This document shows, piece after piece, positions 44,599 to 53,505 of a stretch of DNA of 64,000 bases (its first letter is position 1; each line of letters begins with the position of its first letter). The notes under the pieces were generated by a model that searched no databases, was not told the DNA's origin, and was given only the letters and a program-made list of their open reading frames with translations. This stretch comes from Pseudomonas sp. L5B5. Lineage in GTDB: Bacteria > Pseudomonadota > Gammaproteobacteria > Pseudomonadales > Pseudomonadaceae. Made by a program: the position numbers and the translations under genes. The stretch spans positions 1,674,001-1,738,000 of the forward strand of contig NZ_CP084742.1 in the NCBI RefSeq assembly GCF_020520285.1, written 5' to 3'.

Positions 44599-45231
44599 GT
44601 GACCGCTTCTCGCCCGCGCTTGTATGTCGACGCCCAGTTCACCAGCCCCTATGCCATGTCGGTATTCGTGGCGCTGCGGGAGAAAGGCATCGACTTCGAA
44701 ATGCTGACGCTGGACCTCGACGCCGCGCAGAACCTTGGCCAGGAGTACGCCCGCCTGTCCCAGACCCGGCGAGTGCCGACCCTGGTGCACGAAGGGTTCG
44801 CCCTGGCCGAGTCCTCGGCCATCACCGAGTACCTGGAAGAATTGTTTCCCCAGGTGCCGATCTACCCGCGCGCGCCGCAGCAACGTGCCAAGGCCCGCCA
44901 GGTCCAGGCCTGGTTGCGCAGCGATCTGTTGCCGATTCGCCAGGAGCGCTCGACCCTGGTGGTGTTCTACGGCCAGCGGGGCGAGCCGCTGTCGGCCCAG
45001 GCCCAGGTCGCGGCAGGCAAGCTGATCGACGCGGCCCAGGCGCTGCTGGAGGACGGTCGCCAGTACCTGTTCGGCGCATGGTCGATCGCCGATGTCGACC
45101 TGGCGCTGATGCTCAACCGCCTGATCCTCAACGGCGACCCGGTACCGGCGAATCTGCTGGCGTATGCCCGGCACCAGTGGCAGCGCCCGTCGGTACAGCA
45201 GTGGGTGCAGTTGCAACGCCCACCGCTGTAG
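44599..45231 (+). CDS. Glutathione S-transferase, YfcF-like
   Basis: 210 residues from the GTG at 44599, which follows TTGGAGATCCTGCC; an ATG 24 codons upstream has no such site. Thioredoxin-fold N-terminal domain (RLYVDAQFTSPYAMSVFVALREKG, RRVPTLVHEGFALAESSAITEYL with the glutathione-binding ESSAI). Helical C-terminal domain. The length and the SPYAMSVFVALREKGI motif match YfcF, a stress-related GST. Confidence 0.87.
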   Translation: MTASRPRLYVDAQFTSPYAMSVFVALREKGIDFEMLTLDLDAAQNLGQEYARLSQTRRVPTLVHEGFALAESSAITEYLEELFPQVPIYPRAPQQRAKARQVQAWLRSDLLPIRQERSTLVVFYGQRGEPLSAQAQVAAGKLIDAAQALLEDGRQYLFGAWSIADVDLALMLNRLILNGDPVPANLLAYARHQWQRPSVQQWVQLQRPPL

Positions 45232-45242
45232 CCGTGCCAGGC

Positions 45243-45776
45243 TCAGCCGGCGGCCTGCGACGGGCGCAGGTAGGCGAACATGTGCTGCGCGTAATCGGCC
45301 TTGCCCAGGGGCACACCGTTATGGCGCAGGATGTTGTAGGCAGTAACCAGGTGGAAATAGAACTGCGGCGTGGCCCAGTTGCGCGCGTACTCCTCGCCGG
45401 TCATGTCGAAGGTGATGGCGTTGGGCAGTTCAATGGCCACGGCCCGCTGGCCGCTGTCGTCGATCAGCTGGCGATCGGCACCCGCGAGAAACGCCAGGGT
45501 CTGGTGGATCAACGCCTGGGCCTCGGCCATGCTGGCCGGCGCCGGCAGCGTAGTGACCGGCTGGCCGCTGAGGCGTTCCACTGCTTCCCGGGCCTGGGTA
45601 CAGGTAAAACGCACCTGCGCCGCCAGGTCGTACATGTCCGGGGCCAGGCGTGCATCCAGCAGGTTCTGCGGGTCATGGCCCCGCGCTTGGGCGTACTCCT
45701 CGCCCTTGGTCAACAGGGTTTGCAGGGCACGCAGCATCTGGGCGAAACAGGTAACGGTCACGGCATGGATCGACAT
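45243..45776 (-). CDS. DUF1993-family protein
   Basis: 177 residues. It has the DUF1993 pattern: VTCFAQMLRALQTLLTKGEEYA, then RLAPDMYDLAAQVRFTC and PQFYFHLVTAYNILRHNGVPLGK near the end. These proteins resemble DinB four-helix bundles and have no established role. It is convergent with the GST gene (11 bp between stops). Confidence 0.87.
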   Translation of the reverse strand: MSIHAVTVTCFAQMLRALQTLLTKGEEYAQARGHDPQNLLDARLAPDMYDLAAQVRFTCTQAREAVERLSGQPVTTLPAPASMAEAQALIHQTLAFLAGADRQLIDDSGQRAVAIELPNAITFDMTGEEYARNWATPQFYFHLVTAYNILRHNGVPLGKADYAQHMFAYLRPSQAAG

Positions 45777-45949
45777 GGGTTTCCTCACAGGCTCGGGGTA
45801 CGCCTTGGCGCACGACAGTCAAGACGCACTGAATCCTAGCAGGCGTCCGGTTCGGGCTCGATGCCCCGGACCGTCACAAAGGTACCCGTGCCTCGATCCG
45901 GCTGTTATGGTGCGCCCCTTGAGAAACACACCGTCTGAGAATGAGGAAA

Positions 45950-46384
45950 ATGACCTTGAGCAGTGAAGCAAAAATGACCGGGGACCTGTTCGAAGTCGAC
46001 AAGCGCCTGACCCTCAAGCCCATCGTCGAATTCAATGCCTACCTGCGCGCCGCGTTCGCCGACGGTCCCTGCACCTGCGGCCGTTGCGTTGCCAGCCAGG
46101 GCGACGAGAGCGGCTACGAGTACCGGCACACCTTCGATTTCGCCGGCCGGGTGGCCAGTCGGCGTTTCGCCTCCACCGCCGGCAGCGACGTGCTGCAAGC
46201 CCTGAAGAAGGCCTGGCTGTCCTATACCAAGGCCGAACTGCCGGTGACCGGCAACCTGGAGCTGGATACGGTCAAGGAATTCGTCGAGCCGCAATTGCAC
46301 CGGCTGCTGGTGCCGCTGTTGCTGGCCAGTGGCCTGGCCCGGGACGTCGAGGGCCAGCTGCAACTGCAGCCCCAGGCAGCCTGA
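45950..46384 (+). CDS. Unknown cytoplasmic protein
   Basis: 144 residues from the ATG at 45950; starts at 45941 and 45974 are also possible, since the GAGGAAA site is close to all three. Centre: ADGPCTCGRCVASQGDES, a C-x-C-x2-C cluster that may bind a metal, then strands and a helical tail. No family recognised. Confidence 0.6.
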   Translation: MTLSSEAKMTGDLFEVDKRLTLKPIVEFNAYLRAAFADGPCTCGRCVASQGDESGYEYRHTFDFAGRVASRRFASTAGSDVLQALKKAWLSYTKAELPVTGNLELDTVKEFVEPQLHRLLVPLLLASGLARDVEGQLQLQPQAA

Positions 46385-46403
46385 ACCCACCCTGCGCCCC
46401 CGC

Positions 46404-46865
46404 TCACAACCAGCGTCGCACCCGCTGCCGATAGACCCTGAAGTCGTCCCCGAACAGCCGCTCCAGGGCACGTTCTTCGGGGATGATCTGCCAGCGATTC
46501 AGGTACAGCACCAACCCCGGCACCCCCAACAGTGCCAGCGGGCTGGCCAGGTACAGGCCCCAAGCCAGCAGGCACAGGGCAAAACCGACATACATCGGGT
46601 TGCGGGTCACGCGATAGATGCCCGAGGTCACCAGCGCCGAGGCGCTCCCAGGCTTGAGCGGATTGATGGTGGTCCTGGCCCGGCGAAACGCAACCACGCC
46701 AGCCAGGGCCACCGACACTCCGGCGCACACCAGCGCCAACGCCAGTGCCAGGCGTAGCTCCTGGTCCAGCTCCAGCCCTGGCGTCCAGCGGGCCACCAGG
46801 CCCATCAGCACTCCCCACGCCAGCGTGATCGCCGGTGGCGGAATACGGTTTTCCAGTCCCTGCAT
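46404..46865 (-). CDS. Isoprenylcysteine methyltransferase-like membrane protein
   Basis: 153 residues with four to five membrane segments. The C-terminal TSGIYRVTRNPMYVGFALCLL and NRWQIIPEERALERLFGDDF are the hallmarks of the ICMT/PEMT family of integral membrane methyltransferases that use S-adenosylmethionine. The substrate in bacteria is unknown. Confidence 0.87.
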   Translation of the reverse strand: MQGLENRIPPPAITLAWGVLMGLVARWTPGLELDQELRLALALALVCAGVSVALAGVVAFRRARTTINPLKPGSASALVTSGIYRVTRNPMYVGFALCLLAWGLYLASPLALLGVPGLVLYLNRWQIIPEERALERLFGDDFRVYRQRVRRWL

Positions 46866-47075
46866 GCCTGGCGCTCCTTCCCGATGAACCTGTGACCGAT
46901 GCCGACAGATTATCCGTCAATGGGGCTGGTTTGAATGCCCGACGCACCCCACCTCGGTCCACTCTGTCGCGCCTGGCGGCCCAGGGGCTTGCATCAGGGC
47001 GGGTCCGCGGCGTTTCATGAAGGACTCGGTGCTGCACCCAAGTGCCGCCCCCGCAATTGGCCCCTCAAGCGAGAG

Positions 47076-47483
47076 ATGAACATGCACAACCAGCACCAAG
47101 GCAGCTGCCTGTGCGGCGCCGTGAACTACCAGGTCGACGGCGAACTCAAGGCCCTCACCCACTGTCACTGCACGCGGTGTCGCAAGGGTCACGGAGCGGC
47201 CTTCGCCACCTACGCCAGCACCCTGCGCTCGAACATCAGCGTCACCGACCACGGCAAGATGCTCAAGGGTTATGAATCCTCGCCCGGGGTGCTGCGCCAG
47301 TTCTGTGGCCAATGCGGCTCTTCATTGTTCTGGCACCGCGCCGACGGCGAGTTCCGCGAATGGCTGTCGATCGCGATTGCCACCCTCGACACCCCGTTGG
47401 TAGCCCCCAAGCAGAAACACCTTTGCGTGGCCATGAAGGCCGACTGGCATGCCATCACCGATCAGTTCCCCCAGCAGCCATGA
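47076..47483 (+). CDS. GFA-family zinc protein
   Basis: 135 residues. Zinc-binding cysteines: GSCLCGAVNY, HCHCTRCRKGHGAAF and FCGQCGSSLFW, the order seen in the glutathione-dependent formaldehyde-activating (GFA/CENP-V) family. Most relatives are not the formaldehyde enzyme itself, so the activity is open. Starts at 47076 and 47082 are equivalent. Confidence 0.88.
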   Translation: MNMHNQHQGSCLCGAVNYQVDGELKALTHCHCTRCRKGHGAAFATYASTLRSNISVTDHGKMLKGYESSPGVLRQFCGQCGSSLFWHRADGEFREWLSIAIATLDTPLVAPKQKHLCVAMKADWHAITDQFPQQP

Positions 47484-47520
47484 CACCCGCCCGTTCGCTG
47501 ATCCAACGGCCGCCTGCGCC

Positions 47521-47862
47521 ATGACCCGGGCGTTCAGCTACGTCTGGCTGCTGCCGTTGCTCGAGCGTCCTTGCGCGACGGTCATGGCCAACCTGGCCGA
47601 GGCCGTCGCCGAGCTGGGCATCGAGGCGCCGTTGCCCGACCCCCTGTCACTGCGCGAGGTACTGCTCAGCGCCCTGTGTTCCGGCTCACCCTACTGGCCG
47701 CAATGCGCGAGCCGGTGGCTGGAGCAGGGTTTCCCGCTCGACCCCGAGCTCTGCCAGACGCTGCTGGAGCAGGTCCGCGCGAAGGCTTTCGAGCAATCCA
47801 CCGGCCACCGCCTGGGTGCGCTGGCCCGGCGCTGGCAGCGCCAGCACCTTCAGGGACATTAG
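47521..47862 (+). CDS. Small unknown protein
   Basis: 113 residues from the ATG at 47521, 38 bp after the GFA gene. Helical, with FSYVWLLPLLERPCATVMANL and LDPELCQTLLEQVRAKAFEQ. No family recognised. Its stop overlaps the stop of the convergent cell-wall hydrolase by 4 bp. Confidence 0.6.
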   Translation: MTRAFSYVWLLPLLERPCATVMANLAEAVAELGIEAPLPDPLSLREVLLSALCSGSPYWPQCASRWLEQGFPLDPELCQTLLEQVRAKAFEQSTGHRLGALARRWQRQHLQGH

Positions 47863-48482
47863 CGGCCCGCCACGTCCTTGGGCCGGTAGAACAGGAAACT
47901 GCCGATCTCGGTGGTCTTGATGTAGGCCCTGGCCCAATCCGGCGACGCACTGCGATCGTGAAAGTACAGGGCACCACCGGTACGGTCCTTGAGTTGCTGG
48001 TTCAGCGCCTTGCGGGCAATTTCCTTGGCGATGCGGTAGCGGTCCTCTTCCTCTACCTGGTCGGGGCGGCCGTCGCACCACCAGGAGAACTGGCAGGGAC
48101 TCTTCTGCGAGCCCTGCTTGACCACCTCGCACACCGTACCGGGAAACCCTTCGTGACCCAGGCGGTTGAGCACCACGTCGGCCACGGCTTCCATATCCGC
48201 GGTCTCACCGCCCTTGGCTTCCCAATACAGGGTTCGCGACAGGCACGTAAGGGCATCGTCCACGGGGGCCTGGCCTGCCGGGTCGACGGCCTGGGCCTCG
48301 CGCTTGCTGAGCGGGACAGCCAGGGGCTCGGCCTTCGGGCTCTGCTTGTCCGCGGCCTTCTGTTCCAGGGCCCGGGCCTTGTCCTGCGCAGCGGCCTGGA
48401 CGGCGGGTTGCGGGTCGGCCGCCCACGAGGGAGCAGCCACTAGCAGCAAGCTGAAACAGGTGGTCCTGACAACAAGGTGCAT
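47859..48482 (-). CDS. SleB-like cell wall hydrolase
   Basis: 207 residues. Signal peptide (cleavage near SWAADP), then a charged Ala/Lys/Glu linker of about 60 residues. The Hydrolase_2 domain follows (LTCLSRTLYWEAKGGETADMEAV, VLNRLGHEGFPGTVCEVVKQ). The Glu in YWEAK is the likely catalytic residue. SleB relatives are lytic transglycosylases of peptidoglycan. Confidence 0.88.
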   Translation of the reverse strand: MHLVVRTTCFSLLLVAAPSWAADPQPAVQAAAQDKARALEQKAADKQSPKAEPLAVPLSKREAQAVDPAGQAPVDDALTCLSRTLYWEAKGGETADMEAVADVVLNRLGHEGFPGTVCEVVKQGSQKSPCQFSWWCDGRPDQVEEEDRYRIAKEIARKALNQQLKDRTGGALYFHDRSASPDWARAYIKTTEIGSFLFYRPKDVAGR

Positions 48483-48663
48483 GATCGATGCGTCCTGATG
48501 AACCTCTGTCACCCCGCCGCACCGCGCTGCGAGAAGCCGGGCGGAACATGCGGGAGCCATGATGGATCGACCATCAAGCAGCAAAAACATTCCGCGACAG
48601 GCCCAGGTCCGGCGGTTGGCCAGCCTTGCGTCGGTCACGGGGAAAACCATCGGGGCACCCACT

Positions 48664-48690
48664 GGTAATGATATGAATTCTCATTAGAAT
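48664..48690. promoter_or_regulatory. Fur box before second sigma factor
   Basis: GGTAATGATATGAATTCTCATTAGAAT contains AATGA-TATGAATTC-TCATT, a near-symmetric match to the Fur consensus, 50-75 bp before the sigma gene start. Iron repression is expected. Confidence 0.65.
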
Positions 48691-48740
48691 ACCCGCCCAT
48701 TCACGCTGATGCCGCATCAGGGTAGCGAGGACAGTGGGCG

Positions 48741-49274
48741 ATGGTGACCGCAGACAACCAGCAACAACTCAACACGCTGTTCATCGCCCAGCGCGGTGCG
48801 CTGATCCGCATGCTGTCGCGGGTGGTCGGCTGTGCCAGCCTGGCGGAGGACCTGGCCCAGGAAGCCTATTTGCGGGTGGCCAAGGCTCTGCACAGCCGTC
48901 CGATCGAGCACCTGCAGCCCTTCCTCTACCAGACGGCCCAGTACCTGGCCTTCGATCACCTGCGCCACCAGCGCAGCAAACGACGCTTCGAATACCAGCC
49001 CGGCGACGATAGCCAGATCAACCAGGTGCCCACCACGGCGCCAGGCCCCGACAGCCATGTCCAGGGCCAGCAGCAATTGCAGTTGCTCCAGAATGTCCTG
49101 GCCAGCCTGCCCAAACGTCAGCAGCAAATCCTGGTTTTGCATAAACTGCACGGCCTTTCGCAGGGTGAGATAGCCCAGCGTCTGCAGGTCTCCCTGAGTA
49201 CGGTGGAGAAGGACCTGCGCCACGCCCTCAATGCCTGCATCAAGGCCACCGACCGGCAGGACCCCGATGACTGA
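48741..49274 (+). CDS. FecI-type ECF sigma factor
   Basis: 177 residues. Region 2: VGCASLAEDLAQEAYLRV and LYQTAQYLAFDHLRHQRSKR. Region 4: LPKRQQQILVLHKLHGLSQGEIA then VSLSTVEKDLRHAL. It heads the second sigma/anti-sigma/receptor set and differs clearly in sequence from the first (20003-20512). The stop lies 8 bp inside the fecR gene. Confidence 0.93.
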   Translation: MVTADNQQQLNTLFIAQRGALIRMLSRVVGCASLAEDLAQEAYLRVAKALHSRPIEHLQPFLYQTAQYLAFDHLRHQRSKRRFEYQPGDDSQINQVPTTAPGPDSHVQGQQQLQLLQNVLASLPKRQQQILVLHKLHGLSQGEIAQRLQVSLSTVEKDLRHALNACIKATDRQDPDD

Positions 49275-50238
49275 ACACCCGAGCAATGCCCTCCCCCGCG
49301 ATGCGATACGAGAGCAGGCCAGCGACTGGTTCAGCCAGCGTGAAGCGCTGGCCAGCAACCTGCTGTTGCGCCAGCGCTTCGAACAATGGCGCTCGGCCGA
49401 TCCCCAGCACGCAGCCGCCTATGACGCATTGCAAGCGCTGTGGAACTCGGCCTCCTTCGAACAGGCCCTGGAGCATCTGGCCCTGGATCTCGACCTGCCT
49501 CCGATACCGGCCCAGGTACGCCGCAAACGCCCCCTGGGCCGCTGGCTGGCAGCCGCTGCCGCAGTGTTGCTGATGTTCGGCGCAGGCTGGAGCACCGACC
49601 TGCCGCTACGCCTGCAAGCCGATCACCTGAGCGGCATCGCCCAGCTGGCACCGCTCGACCTGGCCGATGGCTCGCATGTGGTTCTTGGCAGCCAGAGCGC
49701 CATCAGCACCGACTTCACCAGCGGCCACAGGCACATCCGCCTGTTGCGTGGCGAGCTGTATGTCGAAGCCTTCCACGATCCGTCCCGGCCCATGACCATC
49801 GAGGTCGGCGAGGCCACGGTCACCGTGGTCGGCACTCGCTTCAGTGTCAGTCGCCACGACGATGGCGTCACCGTAGCCGTGCGCGAGGGCCGGGTCCGCC
49901 TGGCCGCAGGCAACGGCGAGCAGAGCCTGTTGCAGGCCGGCAACTGGCAACGGCTGGAAGACCGGCACCTGCAAGCGTTGAACCTGCAAGGCAGCGAACG
50001 ACAGATGGCCTGGCTCAACGGCCGCCTGTCTTTCCAGGACGCGCCATTGGCCCAGGTGCTGGAAGAGCTGCGTCGTTACTACCGGGCACCGATCCTGTTG
50101 TTCAACGATGACGCTGCCCGCCAGCACGTCAGCGGCAACTACCAGCTCGACGATCCGCAAGCCGTCGTCCAGGCCTTGAGCAAGGTCACCGGTACCGAGT
50201 TCACCCGCCTGCCGGGCGGTATCCTGGTGCTCCGCTGA
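49267..50238 (+). CDS. FecR-type anti-sigma regulator
   Basis: 323 residues from the ATG at 49267. The N-terminal cytoplasmic part is REQASDWFSQREALASNLLLRQRFEQW (in two pieces: REQASDWFSQREAL, RQRFEQWRSADP). A membrane segment follows at about 93-108 (WLAAAAAVLLMFGAGW). The periplasmic FecR domain starts LDLADGSHVVLGSQSAISTDF. The C-terminal portion resembles the receptor's STN domain. It is coupled to the sigma gene by an 8-bp overlap. Confidence 0.92.
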   Translation: MTEHPSNALPRDAIREQASDWFSQREALASNLLLRQRFEQWRSADPQHAAAYDALQALWNSASFEQALEHLALDLDLPPIPAQVRRKRPLGRWLAAAAAVLLMFGAGWSTDLPLRLQADHLSGIAQLAPLDLADGSHVVLGSQSAISTDFTSGHRHIRLLRGELYVEAFHDPSRPMTIEVGEATVTVVGTRFSVSRHDDGVTVAVREGRVRLAAGNGEQSLLQAGNWQRLEDRHLQALNLQGSERQMAWLNGRLSFQDAPLAQVLEELRRYYRAPILLFNDDAARQHVSGNYQLDDPQAVVQALSKVTGTEFTRLPGGILVLR

Positions 50239-50253
50239 CCAGCCGCTCAAAGG

Positions 50254-50269
50254 CGTAAAAAATTTTACG
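50254..50269 (+). other. Hairpin between fecR and receptor gene
   Basis: CGTAAAA-AA-TTTTACG is a perfect short dyad 15 bp after the fecR stop. It may attenuate transcription into the receptor gene, separating it from the sigma/anti-sigma pair. Confidence 0.45.
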
Positions 50270-50337
50270 GCTTTGGGCAGCACAACCCGTCAGGGTGTTT
50301 GCATTTGCAAATCATTCCTATTCCGTACGGGACTTCC

Positions 50338-52770
50338 ATGCACTTCTCAACCCTTCTCCCCGCCCGCAGCATCCTGGCCCTGGCCATCTGCCTGGCCTGC
50401 GGCCACGCGGCGGCTGTCGAGCCTGCGACCGCTCCCGGCAATCAAGCGCCGAATACCCATGGTTTCTCCATTGCCCGGCAACCCCTGGCCGAGGCCCTGG
50501 ACCAGCTGAGCACCCAGAGCGGGTTGCAGATCGCCTATTCCTCGTCGATGGCCCAAGGCCTCGAATCACCGGGAGTCAGCGGCAGGATGAGCGCTGAACA
50601 GGCACTGGCCAAGCTGCTGGAAGGCACTGGCCTGGGCTTCGAACGCAATGGCGTCAACGCCGTGCTGTTGACCCGCCTGCCTGCGGTCGACAAGGCGGTG
50701 GAACTGGAAGCGACCCAGATCATCAGCAACCAGCTGGGCACCGTTACCGAAGGCACCGGCTCCTATACCCCAGGCACCCTCGCCACCGCGACCCGGCTGG
50801 TCCTGAGCCCCCGCCAGACCCCGCAATCGGTGAGCGTCATCACTCGCCAGCACATGGAGGATTTCAGTCTCAACAACGTCGACGACGTGATGCGCCACAC
50901 CCCGGGCATCACCGTGTCGGCCTACGATACCGACCGGACGAACTATTACGCCCGCGGCTTTTCGATCAACAACTTCCAGTACGACGGTATTCCCTCCACC
51001 TCACGCAACGTCGCCTACTCGGCGGGCAACACCCTGAGCGACATGGCGATCTACGACCGGGTCGAAGTCCTCAAGGGTGCCACCGGCCTGCTGACCGGCG
51101 CCGGCTCCCTCGGCGCCACCATCAACCTGGTGCGCAAGAAACCCACCGCCGAGTTCAAGGGGCATGCCTCCCTCGGCGCAGGCTCGTGGGACAACTATCG
51201 CAGCGAGGTGGACGTCAGTGGCCCACTGACCGACAGCGGCAATGTCCGGGGGCGCGCAGTGGCGGCCTACCAGGACAAGAAGTCATTCCTGGACCATTAC
51301 TCGCGCAAGACCGAAACCTACTACGGCATCCTCGAATTCGACCTGTCCCCCGACACGATGCTGACCGTAGGCGCCGACATGCAGGACAACATTCCCAAGG
51401 GTTCCAGCTGGTCCGGCACTTTCCCGCTGGTCAACTCCAACGGCAGCATCAACAAGATGTCGCGCTCCTACAACAACGGCACCACCTGGAGCGCCTGGGA
51501 GCAGTACACCCGCACCGCCTTCGCCATGCTTGAACACGACCTGGGCGAGGGTTGGGTCACCAAGCTGCAACTGGACCACAAGATCAACAGCTACCACGCA
51601 GAGCTGGGCTCGATCCAGTTCGATCAGCCCCAGGCCGATGGCAGCGCCGAGATCAACGGCCAGAAGTACACCGGCGAAACCAAGAGCACCTCCGCCGACC
51701 TCTATGCCAGCGGTCCGTTCAGCCTGTTCGGGCGCGACCACGAGCTGGTGCTGGGCGGTTCGATCAGCACCTCGCGCTGGCAAGGCAAGGGTTATTGGTC
51801 ACCGGTCTGGCCCCAGGGCAACAAGGTGGACTTCTACAACTGGAACGGCCAGATTTCCCGGCCCATCTGGCAAGCGCCGGCGCAGATTACCGACGACACC
51901 ACCCGCCAGACGGGCGCGTACCTGACCACCCGCTTGAACGTGGTCGACGACCTGAACGTCATCCTCGGCGGGCGCGTGGTCAATTACCACCAGACCGGCC
52001 TGACCCCGTCGTACCGGGAAAGCGGGCGGTTCGTCCCCTATGCCGGGATCATCTATGACCTCAACGAGAACTTCTCGGCATACGCCAGCTACACCGATAT
52101 CTTCATGCCCCAGGAGAGCTTCAACAAGGACAAGGACCAGAAGCTGCTGGAGCCGGATGAAGGCCAGAACTACGAGCTGGGCCTGAAGGGGGAATTCTTC
52201 GAAGGCCGGTTGAACAGCAGCCTGGCCTACTTCGAGATTCGCGAGAACAACCGGCCGATCTCCGACGACGCCTACAACAACCTGACCCCTACCCCGGACA
52301 ACTTCGCCTACAAGGGTTCCAAGGCGGTCACCAAGGGCTACGAGGCGGAGATTTCCGGTGAGCTGCGCCCGGGCTGGCAGATCCAGGCCGGCTACACCCA
52401 CAAGGTGGTGCGCGATGACAAGGGCGACAAGCTCTCCACCTTCGAACCCGAGGATCAGGTCAACCTGTACACCACCTACAAGCTCAAGGGCGAGCTGGAC
52501 AAGTTGACCGTCGGCGGCGGCCTGCGCTGGCAGAGCAAAGGCTGGTACTCGATCTACAACAAGCCGCTGGACCGCAACCAGGACATCACCCAGCAATCCT
52601 ACTGGCTGGTGGACCTGATGACTCGCTACCAGATCACCGACAACCTGTCGGCGACCCTGAACGTCAACAATATCTTCGACAAGTCCTACTACACCAACGT
52701 CGGTTTCTATAACTCCGCCGCCTACGGCGAACCGCGCAACTTCATGCTCAGCACCCGCTGGGACTTCTGA
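50338..52770 (+). CDS. TonB-dependent siderophore receptor with signalling domain
   Basis: 810 residues from the ATG at 50338. Signal peptide (cleavage near HAAAVE). STN signalling domain (FSIARQPLAEALDQLSTQSGLQIAYSSS, in parts). Plug with RQTPQSVSVITRQHMED and GATINLVRKKP. Barrel ending in RNFMLSTRWDF with the terminal Phe. A FpvA/FiuA-like ferrisiderophore receptor. It is the target of the adjacent sigma factor. No siderophore biosynthesis genes lie nearby. Confidence 0.93.
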   Translation: MHFSTLLPARSILALAICLACGHAAAVEPATAPGNQAPNTHGFSIARQPLAEALDQLSTQSGLQIAYSSSMAQGLESPGVSGRMSAEQALAKLLEGTGLGFERNGVNAVLLTRLPAVDKAVELEATQIISNQLGTVTEGTGSYTPGTLATATRLVLSPRQTPQSVSVITRQHMEDFSLNNVDDVMRHTPGITVSAYDTDRTNYYARGFSINNFQYDGIPSTSRNVAYSAGNTLSDMAIYDRVEVLKGATGLLTGAGSLGATINLVRKKPTAEFKGHASLGAGSWDNYRSEVDVSGPLTDSGNVRGRAVAAYQDKKSFLDHYSRKTETYYGILEFDLSPDTMLTVGADMQDNIPKGSSWSGTFPLVNSNGSINKMSRSYNNGTTWSAWEQYTRTAFAMLEHDLGEGWVTKLQLDHKINSYHAELGSIQFDQPQADGSAEINGQKYTGETKSTSADLYASGPFSLFGRDHELVLGGSISTSRWQGKGYWSPVWPQGNKVDFYNWNGQISRPIWQAPAQITDDTTRQTGAYLTTRLNVVDDLNVILGGRVVNYHQTGLTPSYRESGRFVPYAGIIYDLNENFSAYASYTDIFMPQESFNKDKDQKLLEPDEGQNYELGLKGEFFEGRLNSSLAYFEIRENNRPISDDAYNNLTPTPDNFAYKGSKAVTKGYEAEISGELRPGWQIQAGYTHKVVRDDKGDKLSTFEPEDQVNLYTTYKLKGELDKLTVGGGLRWQSKGWYSIYNKPLDRNQDITQQSYWLVDLMTRYQITDNLSATLNVNNIFDKSYYTNVGFYNSAAYGEPRNFMLSTRWDF

Positions 52771-52838
52771 CCCAACGGCCCTGTCGGGCCATGGCGCCCG
52801 CCAGGGCCGAGTGCTGCATCCAGCACCCGCAACCCCGC

Positions 52839-53285
52839 TCAGTCGAGCAAGCCGGCCTGCTTGAGTAACCGTTCCAGCCCCTGGGGCACCAGGGGCGCTT
52901 GCGGGCTGAAGCTCGAACTGTCATGCCAGCTGACGGTGAAGCCCATGCCGTCGGTTTCCTCGCCGTGCAATTGGCTGCACGCGTAGACACTCGCATCGTC
53001 GAAGCTTGCGTCATATACCTGGACGATTTCGTGTCCGGGCTTGCCCAGGTAGGTGAACAGATTCTCCAGGGTGCCCAGCAGGCGCAGCTGGCTGATGGGC
53101 AGCCCCAGCTCCTCCTTCACCTCGCGGCGGATGGCCTGGTCGCTGCGCTCGCCAAACTCGATGCCGCCACCTACCGGGCGGAAGACCGTCTGCTGCTGGT
53201 GGGGATCGTCGAACTGGTGGACCAGGATCTTGCCCTGGTGATGGAAGACACAAAGCGCCAGGGCGCGGATACGCGGTTCAGCCAT
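52839..53285 (-). CDS. NUDIX hydrolase
   Basis: 148 residues. The NUDIX box G-x5-E-x7-R-E-x2-E-E-x-G is GGIEFGERSDQAIRREVKEELG, complete with the metal-binding Glu residues. It hydrolyses a nucleoside diphosphate linked to an unknown moiety. The start MAEPRIRALAL at 53285 lies 35 bp after a small gene. Confidence 0.9.
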   Translation of the reverse strand: MAEPRIRALALCVFHHQGKILVHQFDDPHQQQTVFRPVGGGIEFGERSDQAIRREVKEELGLPISQLRLLGTLENLFTYLGKPGHEIVQVYDASFDDASVYACSQLHGEETDGMGFTVSWHDSSSFSPQAPLVPQGLERLLKQAGLLD

Positions 53286-53319
53286 GGAAAAATCCGTTTG
53301 CCGGGGGAAAAGCGCGGCA

Positions 53320-53484
53320 TTAGAGCATGGGCGTCGAAAGCTCGGCCAGGACCTGCCGGGCGAACGCTTGCAGCTGGTCCGGACTGAGCAGCAGCGAGGC
53401 GTTGACCTGCCAGTCGCTGGCGTCATCCGCGGTCGACCACAGGCTGACCCTGAGCATTCGCAACGGCTGCCAGTCGGCGCCCAT
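53320..53484 (-). CDS. Small protein, possibly a frameshifted gene
   Basis: 54 residues from the ATG at 53484: MGADWQPLRMLRVSLWSTAD..., ending LAELSTPML. The sequence looks protein-like. However, the natural start is probably the ATGA at 53509 overlapping the upstream stop (MSAAVAQDDG). That frame runs into this one if a single G is lost from the GGG at about 53482. So either a 1-base insertion broke a 63-residue gene, or the internal ATG is used. No family recognised. Confidence 0.45.
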   Translation of the reverse strand: MGADWQPLRMLRVSLWSTADDASDWQVNASLLLSPDQLQAFARQVLAELSTPML

Positions 53485-53505
53485 CGTCCTGGGCCACCGC
53501 CGCGC

